A stretch of DNA of 6,404 nt, taken from positions 1 through 6,404 of the forward strand of contig JAEWGQ010000063.1 in NCBI GenBank assembly GCA_023388235.1, given 5' to 3'. Positions 1-5,814 of the stretch are shown here, piece by piece. Under the pieces are notes generated by a model. It was not told where the DNA came from. It did not search any database and worked only from the letters and a program-made list of their open reading frames with translations. Both the position numbers and the translations under genes were made by a program. The first letter of the stretch is position 1. Each line of letters opens with the position of its first letter. This DNA is from Actinomycetes bacterium. Its GTDB lineage: Bacteria; Actinomycetota; Actinomycetes; Actinomycetales; Cellulomonadaceae.

Positions 1-323
1 GTCCCGACCAGCGTCGTCCCGGGCCGTCCGGCCAGCAGCGGGTCGCCGGCGATGTGGTCGCGGTGCGCGTGGCTGTGCGCCACGACGAGCGGATACGGCC
101 GGGTGAAGACGGCCGGGTTGCGGCGCAGCCACTCCGCCGTCAGCCGGTCGATCGTCGCGCGCAGCGGGAACACCGCTTCGTCGTTCGTCGCCCCGGTGTC
201 GATGAGGAGCGCCCGCTCCCGCCCGAACAGCAGGAACAGGAACGGCGCCTCCCAGTGCGACGACTTCGGCTGGCGGACCTGGACCGTGTCGGGGCTCAGC
301 CAGGTGATCTCCGGTGCGCTCAT
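1..323 (-). CDS. MBL-fold metallo-hydrolase, N-terminal part, cut by window edge
   Basis: The 107 visible codons encode the start of a metallo-beta-lactamase-fold hydrolase. An ATG at 323 opens the frame, and the C-terminal part lies beyond the left edge. Residues 41-45 read IDTGA, the usual strand and turn before the metal site. Residues 85-90 read HAHRDH, matching the HxHxDH motif that binds two metal ions, normally zinc. The gene begins 43 bases after the galK stop on the same strand and may be co-transcribed with it. No convincing Shine-Dalgarno precedes the start, but a -10-like CAGAAT lies 6 bases upstream. The fold covers many reactions (glyoxalase II, lactonases, phosphodiesterases, beta-lactamases), and the substrate cannot be read from this part. 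The fold assignment is firm; any exact function would be a guess. Confidence 0.9.
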   Translation of the reverse strand, partial: MSAPEITWLSPDTVQVRQPKSSHWEAPFLFLLFGRERALLIDTGATNDEAVFPLRATIDRLTAEWLRRNPAVFTRPYPLVVAHSHAHRDHIAGDPLLAGRPGTTLVG

Positions 324-329
324 CGTCCC

Positions 330-335
330 ATTCTG
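330..335 (-). promoter_or_regulatory. Possible -10 element before the MBL-fold gene
   Basis: On the minus strand CAGAAT matches four of six bases of the TATAAT consensus and is followed by six bases and then the ATG at 323. This spacing would give a leaderless transcript. No good -35 is visible at 17-18 bases, so the call is weak. The gene could instead be read through from galK. Confidence 0.25.
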
Positions 336-366
336 GCGGAGGCCGGTGACGCGGGGATGAACGCGC

Positions 367-1665
367 TCAGCTCTCGCGCCGCGAGCCCTCCGACGCGTTC
401 ACCGTGAACAGCTCCGGCTGGCCGAAGCCGTGCTCCGCGAACGCCCCGTCGAGCGCGACCTGCACGCGGCTGAGCGCGTCCACCGGCACCAGCGCGATCG
501 CCGAGCCGCCGAAGCCGCCGCCGGTCATCCGCGCGCCGAGGGCGCCGGCCGCGCGGGCCGCCTCGACGGCGACGTCCAGCTCGCGGCACGACACCTCGTA
601 GTCGTCGCGCAGCGAGGCGTGCGAGGCGTCCATCGCGGCACCCACGTCGGCCACCCGGCCGGCGTCGAGCAGCCCGACGAACTCCGACACGCGCGCGATC
701 TCCGTGACGACGTGCCGCACCCGCCGCACCAGCACCTCGGCGTCCGCGGAGCCCTCGCCCACCGGCCCCGTGCCGTGGGCGAGCGCCGCGAGGGCGTCGC
801 CCAGGGCGTCCGGGTCGATCTCGCGCAGCGTCGGGACGCCCAGCCGCGCGGCGGCCTGCTCGCAGGCGGCCCGGCGCGAGGCGTACTGCCCGTCGACGAG
901 CGCGTGCTCGGCCTTCGTGTCGACGACCAGCAGCGCGAGGTCGTGCGCGGCGAGGTCGAACGGGACCTGGCGGACGCCGCCGTCGCGGCAGTCGAGCAGC
1001 AGGGCGTGCCCGGCGCGCGCCCGCAGCGACACGGACTGGTCCATGCCGCCGGTGCTCGCGCCGGCGATCTCGTTCTCGGCGCGGATGCACGCCGCGGCCA
1101 GGACCGTCCGGCCGGCGTCGTCGGGGTCGTCCGCGGTGCCCGCGAGCCCGAGCCCGTACAGCGCGTCGAGCGCCACCGCGACGGAGCACTCCAGCGCCGC
1201 CGAGGACGACAGCCCGGCCCCGTAGGGCACGCAGGAGTCCACGGCGAGGTCGAAGCCGCCGACCTCGTGCCCGGCCCGGCGCAGCGCCCACGCGACGCCG
1301 GCGACGTAGGCGGGCCAGCCCTCGACGGCTCCCGGCGCGACCTCGGAGAGCGCGAGCTCCCGGACGCCGGAGTCCTCCTGGGCCGACACGAGCCGCACGG
1401 TGTCGCCGTCCGTGCGGCGGGCGGCGACGTACGTGCGGTGCGGCAGCGCGAACGGCAGGCACAGCCCGCCGTTGTAGTCGGTGTGCTCGCCGATCAGGTT
1501 GACGCGGCCCGGCGCCGACCACGTGCCGTCGGGCGCGCCGCCGAGGCGCTCGGCGAACAGGGCGCGCACGCGGTCCGCGCCCTCGGCCGGCTCCCAGGCG
1601 CCGACCCACGCCGGGGTCACCGGGTCACCGCCGGGCCGGGGGGCGTGTGCGGGGGAGGTCGTCAT
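367..1665 (-). CDS. galK: Galactokinase (GHMP kinase)
   Basis: A 432-residue cytosolic enzyme that phosphorylates alpha-D-galactose at C1 with ATP, the first committed step of the Leloir pathway. All three family signatures are present: PGRVNLIGEHTDYNGG near residues 52-67 (galactose binding), PYGAGLSSSAALE at 147-159 (the GHMP ATP-binding loop) and GARMTGGGFGGSAIAL at 377-392. D209 in GGMDQ fits the catalytic aspartate, and R54 fits the arginine that assists it. The protein is longer than E. coli GalK (about 382 residues), through an extra N-terminal stretch of about 25 residues and a loop near 172-185. The ATG at 1665 is favoured because it overlaps the regulator's stop codon as ATGA and has AAGGAG five bases upstream; a GTG at codon 16 is a weaker alternative. 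Galactose or galactoside control through the coupled DeoR-type regulator is inferred. No galT or galE is adjacent in this window. Confidence 0.97.
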   Translation of the reverse strand: MTTSPAHAPRPGGDPVTPAWVGAWEPAEGADRVRALFAERLGGAPDGTWSAPGRVNLIGEHTDYNGGLCLPFALPHRTYVAARRTDGDTVRLVSAQEDSGVRELALSEVAPGAVEGWPAYVAGVAWALRRAGHEVGGFDLAVDSCVPYGAGLSSSAALECSVAVALDALYGLGLAGTADDPDDAGRTVLAAACIRAENEIAGASTGGMDQSVSLRARAGHALLLDCRDGGVRQVPFDLAAHDLALLVVDTKAEHALVDGQYASRRAACEQAAARLGVPTLREIDPDALGDALAALAHGTGPVGEGSADAEVLVRRVRHVVTEIARVSEFVGLLDAGRVADVGAAMDASHASLRDDYEVSCRELDVAVEAARAAGALGARMTGGGFGGSAIALVPVDALSRVQVALDGAFAEHGFGQPELFTVNASEGSRRES

Positions 1666-2468
1666 CGGGTCTCCTTCGACGGGGTCGGGACGAGCAGGGT
1701 GCAGCCCGCGTCGGCCAGGACGGCGCGCGCGGGCCACGGCAGGCCGTCGTCGCTGACCAGCACGTCCACCGCCGTCAGCGGGGCGATCCGGGCGAGGCCG
1801 ACGACGCCCCACTTGGTGTGGTCGGCCAGCACCGTGACGGCCGCGGCGCAGCCGAGCAGCGCGCGGTCGGTCGCGGCCTCCGCGAGGTTCGGCGTCATCA
1901 GGCCGGACTCGTCCAGGCCGTGCACGCCGAGGAACAGCCGGTCGACGCGCAGCGTGGTGAGCGCCGTGTCCGCGACCGGGCCGACGAGCGCGTCGGACGG
2001 GGTGCGGCTGCCGCCGGTGAGGATCACGTCGAGCGCCCCGGCGCCCGGGGCGGCGCGGTGCAGCGTGTGCGCCACGGGCAGCGAGTTGGTGACGACGGTG
2101 AGCGGGCGCAGCGCGGGGTCGGCCGCGATCCGCTGCGCCAGCAGGTGCGTGGTGGTGCCGCCCGAGAGGGCGACGGCCTGCCCGGGCTCGACCGTCGCCG
2201 CGGCCAGGACGGCGATGGCCTCCTTCTGCCCGGTCGCCCAGGTGGACTTCGCCTCGAAGCCCGGCTCGTCGGTCGGCCGGCCGGCGGCCTCCGGGGCCAC
2301 GGCGCCGCCGTGCACGCGGCGCACCAGGCCCGCGCGGTCGAGCTCGGTGATGTCGCGGCGGACGGTCATCTCCGAGACGTCGAGGCTCTCCACCAGGTCG
2401 GAGACGCGGACGGCGCCGTGCCGGCGCACCTCCGCGAGGATCCGGTCCTGCCGTTGGCTGGCGAGCAC
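1662..2468 (-). CDS. DeoR/GlpR-family transcriptional regulator
   Basis: A 268-residue DNA-binding regulator of the DeoR/GlpR type, a family that usually represses sugar-catabolic genes and responds to a phosphorylated sugar. The N-terminal winged helix-turn-helix covers about residues 5-60, with the signature VSEMTVRRDITELDRAGLV at 31-49 followed by RVHGGAV. The C-terminal effector domain (about 75-250) shows family motifs: SGGTTT at 102-107, VTNSLPVA at 126-133, TGG at 151-153 and ADHTKWG at 215-221. The chosen GTG at 2468 gives VLASQRQDRIL, the typical N-terminus of the family. GTG codons at 2486 and 2483 would add five or six residues and have no Shine-Dalgarno. A promoter-like -35/-10 pair places transcription start on or beside the GTG at 2468. 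The gene overlaps galK by four bases, so galK is the most probable target, along with its own promoter. The effector is unproven. Confidence 0.92.
   Translation of the reverse strand: MLASQRQDRILAEVRRHGAVRVSDLVESLDVSEMTVRRDITELDRAGLVRRVHGGAVAPEAAGRPTDEPGFEAKSTWATGQKEAIAVLAAATVEPGQAVALSGGTTTHLLAQRIAADPALRPLTVVTNSLPVAHTLHRAAPGAGALDVILTGGSRTPSDALVGPVADTALTTLRVDRLFLGVHGLDESGLMTPNLAEAATDRALLGCAAAVTVLADHTKWGVVGLARIAPLTAVDVLVSDDGLPWPARAVLADAGCTLLVPTPSKETR
1671..1676 (-). promoter_or_regulatory. Ribosome binding site of galK
   Basis: AAGGAG on the minus strand lies five bases before the galK ATG, inside the last codons of the regulator gene. With the ATGA stop-start overlap it indicates translational coupling, and it decides the galK start. 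Confidence 0.85.
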
Positions 2469-2474
2469 CCCGAC

Positions 2475-2503
2475 AGTATCCACCACAACCGCACACGAAC
2501 CAA
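2475..2503 (-). promoter_or_regulatory. Candidate promoter of the deoR-galK unit with overlapping direct repeats
   Basis: On the minus strand a -35-like TTGGTT (2503-2498) and a -10-like GATACT (2480-2475) are exactly 17 bases apart. Six bases separate the -10 from the GTG at 2468, which implies a leaderless transcript. The spacer region carries two GGTT-headed units, GGTTCGTGTGC (2501-2491) and GGTTGTGGTGG (2490-2480), 11 bases apart, about one helical turn. This is a plausible operator for autoregulation. The stretch has a distinctly lower GC content than its surroundings. The elements are seen in the sequence; their function is inferred. Confidence 0.55.
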
Positions 2504-2507
2504 CAGC

Positions 2508-2521
2508 GGGCGCGGTCGCCC
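2508..2521 (-). terminator. Small GC hairpin after mrp, possible weak terminator
   Basis: A perfect five-base stem (GGGCG/CGCCC) with a four-base loop lies about nine bases after the mrp stop codon and just upstream of the regulator's -35 element. There is no T-tract and the stem is short, so termination here is uncertain. Its position between two transcription units is the main support. Confidence 0.25.
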
Positions 2522-2529
2522 CCGGTCGG

Positions 2530-3696
2530 TCAGCGGGCGAGCGGCGTCAGCCCGAGCGACTTGCCCGCGAGCCCGCGCGACCGGCCGGCGAGCGACCGCG
2601 CGACCTCGCGCAGCGCGGTCGCCGCGGCCGAGTCCGGGTCGCTCAGGACGACGGGCGTGCCGCCGTCGCCGGCCTCGCGCAGGCGGATGTCGAGCGGCAC
2701 CTGGCCGAGCACCGGCACGGACGTGCCCGTCGACCGCGACAGGCTCTCCGCGACCCGCGCGCCGCCGCCGGAGCCGAACAGCTCCAGCCGCGTGCCGTCG
2801 GGCTGCTCCAGCCACGCCATGTTCTCCACGACGCCGACGACGCCCTGGCGCGTCTGCGTCGCGATCGAGCCCGCGCGCTCCGCGACCTCCGCCGCCGCGA
2901 GCTGCGGGGTGGTGACCACGACGATCTCGGACCCGGGCAGCAGCTGCGCCACCGAGATCGCGACGTCGCCCGTCCCGGGCGGCAGGTCCAGCAGCAGCAC
3001 GTCCAGGTCGCCCCAGAACACGTCCGCGAGGAACTGCTGCAGCGCGCGGTGCAGCATCGGCCCGCGCCACACGACCGGCTGGCCCGGCGGCACGAACATG
3101 CCGATCGAGATGACCTTCACCTCGTGCGCGATCGGGGGCAGCAGCATCTCGTCGACCCGGGTGGGCGGCTGGGTGACGCCGAGCATCCGGGGGATCGAGA
3201 AGCCGTAGATGTCCGCGTCCACGACGCCGACGCGCAGGCCCTCGGCCGCCATCGCGACCGCGAGGTTCGCCGTCACCGAGGACTTGCCGACGCCGCCCTT
3301 GCCCGAGGCGATCGCGAACACCTTGGTCAGCGACGTGGGCTTGCTGAACGGGATCTCCGGCTCCGGGCCGCCGCGCAGGCGCTCGGTGAGGGCGGCGCGC
3401 TGCTCGGCGCTCATCACCCCGAGGGCCATGCGGACGTCCGCGACCCCGGGCACCGCCTGGACGGCCGCGGTGACGTCCTGGGTGATCGTGTCCCGCAGCG
3501 GGCAGCCGGCGGTCGTCAGGTCGATGCCGACCGTCACCCGGGCGCCCTCGGGCAGCGAGGTGTCCACGTCCACCGAGCGGACCATGCCCAGCTCGGTGAT
3601 CGGGCGGCGGATCTCCGGGTCGACCACCCGGGTCAGGGCCTCGCGCACGGCGGCGGCGACGGCCTCGGGATCACGGGGGTCCAGGGCGGGGGGCAT
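2530..3696 (-). CDS. mrp: Mrp/ApbC-type P-loop ATPase, Fe-S cluster carrier
   Basis: A 388-residue cytosolic protein of the Mrp/NBP35/ApbC family, which assembles or carries Fe-S clusters with ATP hydrolysis, probably as a dimer. An N-terminal MIP18/DUF59 domain spans about residues 9-93 and contains TTAGCPL with C65. The ATPase domain has the deviant Walker A SGKGGVGKS at 131-139, with the two lysines K133 and K138 typical of the MinD/Mrp group, then VVDADIYG at 158-165 and LLLDLPPGTGD at 234-244. ENMAW follows at 291-295, but the CXXC pair that normally comes just after it is replaced by LEQPDG; C65 is the only cysteine in the protein. The ATG at 3696 is chosen because TACGAT lies seven bases before it. 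An ATG at 3705 in the same frame would add three residues and has only a weak GC-rich Shine-Dalgarno. A hairpin separates it from the DUF1003 gene upstream. Confidence 0.94.
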   Translation of the reverse strand: MPPALDPRDPEAVAAAVREALTRVVDPEIRRPITELGMVRSVDVDTSLPEGARVTVGIDLTTAGCPLRDTITQDVTAAVQAVPGVADVRMALGVMSAEQRAALTERLRGGPEPEIPFSKPTSLTKVFAIASGKGGVGKSSVTANLAVAMAAEGLRVGVVDADIYGFSIPRMLGVTQPPTRVDEMLLPPIAHEVKVISIGMFVPPGQPVVWRGPMLHRALQQFLADVFWGDLDVLLLDLPPGTGDVAISVAQLLPGSEIVVVTTPQLAAAEVAERAGSIATQTRQGVVGVVENMAWLEQPDGTRLELFGSGGGARVAESLSRSTGTSVPVLGQVPLDIRLREAGDGGTPVVLSDPDSAAATALREVARSLAGRSRGLAGKSLGLTPLAR

Positions 3697-3703
3697 GCCG
3701 TCC

Positions 3704-3709
3704 ATCGTA
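3704..3709 (-). promoter_or_regulatory. Candidate -10 element of mrp
   Basis: TACGAT on the minus strand fits TANNNT and stands seven bases before the ATG at 3696, as expected for a leaderless mRNA. It overlaps the alternative ATG at 3705, so that start could not be used from this promoter. No good -35 is seen at 17-18 bases; that position falls in the tandem repeat. Confidence 0.4.
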
Positions 3710-3720
3710 GGTCCGCCCGC

Positions 3721-3756
3721 GTGGGACCCCGTCCGGGACCCCGCCCGGGACCCCAC
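3721..3756. repeat. Three tandem 12-bp units upstream of mrp
   Basis: The plus strand reads GTGGGACCCCGT, CCGGGACCCCGC and CCGGGACCCCAC in direct succession, followed by more degraded copies (CGGGCACCGGCC and GGGACGGGGCGG) up to about 3780. Each unit holds GGGACCC, which is close to self-complementary, so the transcript could form several small hairpins. It sits in the intergenic region just upstream of the mrp -10. It could be a protein-binding array, a slippage product or part of a terminator region. Confidence 0.75.
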
Positions 3757-3788
3757 CGGGCACCGGCCGGGACGGGGCGGGACCGGCG

Positions 3789-3808
3789 GCCCCGGCCGGC
3801 CTCGGGGC
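3789..3808 (-). terminator. GC-rich hairpin after the DUF1003 gene
   Basis: A perfect six-base stem (GCCCCG/CGGGGC) with an eight-base GC loop begins four bases after the DUF1003 stop codon. It has no T-tract, but actinobacterial terminators often lack one. It supports an end, or at least attenuation, of the MgtE-like/DUF1003 transcript before mrp. Confidence 0.4.
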
Positions 3809-3812
3809 GGGC

Positions 3813-4352
3813 TCAGGACGGCCCGCGCGCCCCGTCCTGCGCCGGCCGGGCGCGGTCCGGCTCGTCGTCGTCCGCGCCGCCCGCGCGCTCCTCGGTGAGG
3901 TCCTCCAGCAGGTTGCGCAGCTCCGAGCGGACGAAGTCGCGGGTCGCCACCTCGGACAGCGCGATGCGCAGCGCCGCCATCTCGCGGGCGAGGAACTCGG
4001 TGTCCGCGAGGTTCCGCTCGCTGCGCTGCCGGTCCTGCTCGGCCTGCACGCGGTCGCGGTCGGTCTGCCGGTTCTGCGCGAGCAGGATCAGCGGCGCGGA
4101 GTACGACGCCTGCAGCGACAGCATCAGCGTCAGCGCGGTGAACCCGTTCCGGGCGGAGTCGAACCGCAGGTCCTCCGGGCCCCAGGAGTTCCACACCAGC
4201 CACGCGATGCAGAACAGGCTCAGCCACAGCAGGAACCGCGGGGTGCCCATGAACCGGGCGATGCCCTCGGAGACCTTGCCGAACGCGTCCTCCTGCAGCC
4301 GCGGGAGCAGCTGGCGGCGGGAGGCCTTCGGCGTGTCGAGGCGGTCAGGCAC
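3813..4352 (-). CDS. DUF1003-family two-helix membrane protein
   Basis: A 179-residue inner-membrane protein of the DUF1003 family, whose function is not established. Two hydrophobic helices are seen, about 37-56 (starting TPRFLLWLSLFCIAWLVW) and about 70-92. The second contains the family hallmark SLQASYSAPLILLAQNRQ and is followed by TDRDRVQAEQDR. Residues 95-155 are charged and probably helical or coiled coil. The last 25 residues are an acidic, Pro/Arg-rich tail that looks disordered. Both termini are probably cytosolic. The GTG start at 4352 has a strong GGGGAGG five bases upstream and overlaps the end of the MgtE-like gene by eight bases, so the two are very likely translated together. 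This suggests the proteins act together, perhaps with DUF1003 as membrane partner of the soluble MgtE-like protein; that is inference. The family call is firm, the role open. Confidence 0.92.
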   Translation of the reverse strand: MPDRLDTPKASRRQLLPRLQEDAFGKVSEGIARFMGTPRFLLWLSLFCIAWLVWNSWGPEDLRFDSARNGFTALTLMLSLQASYSAPLILLAQNRQTDRDRVQAEQDRQRSERNLADTEFLAREMAALRIALSEVATRDFVRSELRNLLEDLTEERAGGADDDEPDRARPAQDGARGPS

Positions 4353-5673
4353 GACGTCCTCCCCTCGGGACGGGACGCGGGGCGGACGGGCTCACCACGG
4401 GGACCGCGCCGGTCGTCGGCGACACCTCCTCGTCGGTCTCGCGCCAGTCCTCCGGCAGCAGGTGGTCCAGCACGTCGTCGACGCTCACCGCGCCGAGCAG
4501 CCGGCGCTCGTCGTCCACGACGGGGATCGCCAGCAGGTCGTACGTCGCCATCCGGCGGGTCACCGCCAGCAGCGGGGCGTCCGCGGTCACCGGGTCGATG
4601 TCGGTGTCCACCGCGGTGCCGATGGCCTCGTGCGGCGGCTCGCGCAGCATCCGCTGCAGGTGCACCACGCCGATGAACCGGCCGGTCGGCGTCTCCAGCG
4701 GCGGGCGGACCACGAACACCATGGAGGCCAGCGCCGGCGTCAGGTCGCGGCGGCGCACGTGGGCCAGCGCGGCGGCGATCGGCGTCTCCGGGCCGAGCAC
4801 CACGGGCTCGGTCGTCATCAGGCCGCCCGCGGTGTTGTCCTCGTACGCCAGCAGGCGGCGCACGTCGCGCGCCTCCTCGGGCTCCATGAGCTCCAGCAGC
4901 TCGGCCGCCTGGTCGTCGGGCAGCTCGCCGAGCAGGTCCGCGGCGTCGTCCGGCTGCATGGCCTCCAGGACGTCGGCCGCGCGCGCCCGCTCCAGGCCCG
5001 ACAGGATCGCGACCTGGTCGTCCTCGGGCAGCTCCTCCAGCACGTCGGCGAGCCGCTCGTTGTCCAGCGCCGCCGCGACCTCCAGCCGGCGCGTCGTGGT
5101 CAGGTCGTGCAGCACGTCCGCGAGGTCGGCCGGCTTCAGCTCGTCGTACTGCGCCAGCAGCAGCGCGGCGCCCTGGTCGGCGGTCGTCCGCGCCAGGCCC
5201 GCGATCTCCTCGATGTCCAGCAGCTCGGGCTCCCCGCGCCGGCGCAGCAGGCCGCCGCGCCCCGGGCGGTGCCGGCGCACGAAGACCTTCGTCACCAGCC
5301 AGTCGCCGTTGCGCTGCCGCTCCAGGGCGACGTCCTCCACCGTGGCGTGCCCGGTGCCGTCCGCGAGCCGCACCGTGCGGTCGAACAGCTCGCCGACCAC
5401 CAGCGTCTCGAACGGCCGCTGCTCGAACCGGCGCATGTTCACCAGGCCGGTCGAGATGACCTGGCCCGCGTCGATCGCGGTGACCCGGGTCAGCGGGACG
5501 AACACCCGCCGACGGCCGGGGACCTCCACGACCAGGCCGACCGCCCGCGGCGCACCTTTCGGGCGCAGCAGCACGACGACGTCGCGCACCCGCCCGACCT
5601 GGTCGCCGATGGGGTCGAAGACGGAGGTCCCGGCGAGCCGCGCGACGAACACTCGGGTCCCGGGGCCGCTCAC
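4345..5673 (-). CDS. Soluble MgtE-N and CBS-domain protein with PRC-barrel-like N-terminus
   Basis: A 442-residue protein with no transmembrane segment. About residues 15-135 form one or two PRC-barrel-like beta units (FDPIGDQVGRVRDVVVLL, then a second at 90-130), followed by a basic linker near 133-147. Residues 175-280 are an MgtE N-terminal superhelical domain with repeated acidic helices such as LADVLEELPEDDQ and AADLLGELPDDQAAELLELM. YEDNTAGGLMTTEP at 277-290 matches the MgtE junction into its CBS domains, and two CBS domains fill about 285-405. In MgtE transporters this part senses cytosolic Mg2+ and gates the pore. Here the pore is absent and replaced by a short Pro/Arg tail. The GTG at 5673 has no Shine-Dalgarno but has TACGCT seven bases upstream. 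An in-frame upstream extension would run into the divergent gene and is not credible. A cation- or nucleotide-sensing regulatory role is likely; direct transport is not. Confidence 0.9.
   Translation of the reverse strand: MSGPGTRVFVARLAGTSVFDPIGDQVGRVRDVVVLLRPKGAPRAVGLVVEVPGRRRVFVPLTRVTAIDAGQVISTGLVNMRRFEQRPFETLVVGELFDRTVRLADGTGHATVEDVALERQRNGDWLVTKVFVRRHRPGRGGLLRRRGEPELLDIEEIAGLARTTADQGAALLLAQYDELKPADLADVLHDLTTTRRLEVAAALDNERLADVLEELPEDDQVAILSGLERARAADVLEAMQPDDAADLLGELPDDQAAELLELMEPEEARDVRRLLAYEDNTAGGLMTTEPVVLGPETPIAAALAHVRRRDLTPALASMVFVVRPPLETPTGRFIGVVHLQRMLREPPHEAIGTAVDTDIDPVTADAPLLAVTRRMATYDLLAIPVVDDERRLLGAVSVDDVLDHLLPEDWRETDEEVSPTTGAVPVVSPSAPRPVPRGGRRA
4358..4364 (-). promoter_or_regulatory. 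Ribosome binding site of the DUF1003 gene
   Basis: GGGGAGG on the minus strand is followed by five bases and the GTG at 4352. It lies inside the last codons of the MgtE-like gene and fixes the GTG as start, giving an eight-base gene overlap. Confidence 0.85.
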
Positions 5674-5680
5674 GGGGGTC

Positions 5681-5686
5681 AGCGTA
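5681..5686 (-). promoter_or_regulatory. Candidate -10 element of the MgtE-like/DUF1003 unit
   Basis: TACGCT on the minus strand fits TANNNT and lies seven bases before the GTG at 5673, consistent with a leaderless transcript. The best -35-like hexamer, CTGACT at 5714-5709, is 22 bases away, which is too far for a standard promoter. The -10 therefore stands largely alone. Confidence 0.4.
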
Positions 5687-5688
5687 GA

Positions 5689-5796
5689 CGCCGCGCCGCC
5701 CCCGCCGCAGTCAGGCGCCGCGCCGCTGGGCGGAACCTGGGCGCTGGCCCCGGACCCGCTGGGACGTGGGCGCGGGACCTGGCGGCGGCGCGGCGC
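5689..5796. repeat. Direct and inverted GC repeats in the divergent promoter region
   Basis: The 141-base gap between the divergent genes carries CGCCGCGCCGC twice in the same orientation (5689-5699 and 5716-5726). It also carries a perfect 12-base inverted partner: GCGCCGCGCCGC at 5715-5726 against GCGGCGCGGCGC at 5785-5796. Such words arise by chance more easily in GC-rich DNA. Their placement between two promoters makes an operator or hairpin possible but unproven. Confidence 0.4.
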
Positions 5797-5799
5797 AGC

Positions 5800-5807
5800 G
5801 GGGAGGA
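5800..5807 (+). promoter_or_regulatory. Ribosome binding site of the general stress protein
   Basis: GGGGAGGA is followed by seven bases and the ATG at 5815, a strong Shine-Dalgarno at normal spacing. It confirms the start of the plus-strand gene. Confidence 0.85.
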
Positions 5808-5814
5808 TGGATCC

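Noticed and set aside
1666..2496. In-frame upstream extension of galK through the regulator gene
   Set aside because: The added residues are an out-of-frame shadow of the DeoR-type protein; the ATG at 1665 has a proper ribosome binding site.
1647..2915. Plus-strand open frame across the regulator and the end of mrp
   Set aside because: The product is Arg/Gly/Ala-rich without recognisable motifs and spans two recognised minus-strand genes.
3706..4227. In-frame N-terminal extension of mrp into the DUF1003 gene
   Set aside because: It would overlap most of a recognised gene, cross the tandem repeat, and add Arg/Pro-rich sequence unlike any Mrp domain.
5732..5736. GGAAC as a -35 element of an ECF or stress sigma factor before the general stress gene
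   Set aside because: No matching -10 (GTT or CGT-type) is found 16-18 bases downstream, so the pentamer alone is not evidence of a stress promoter.
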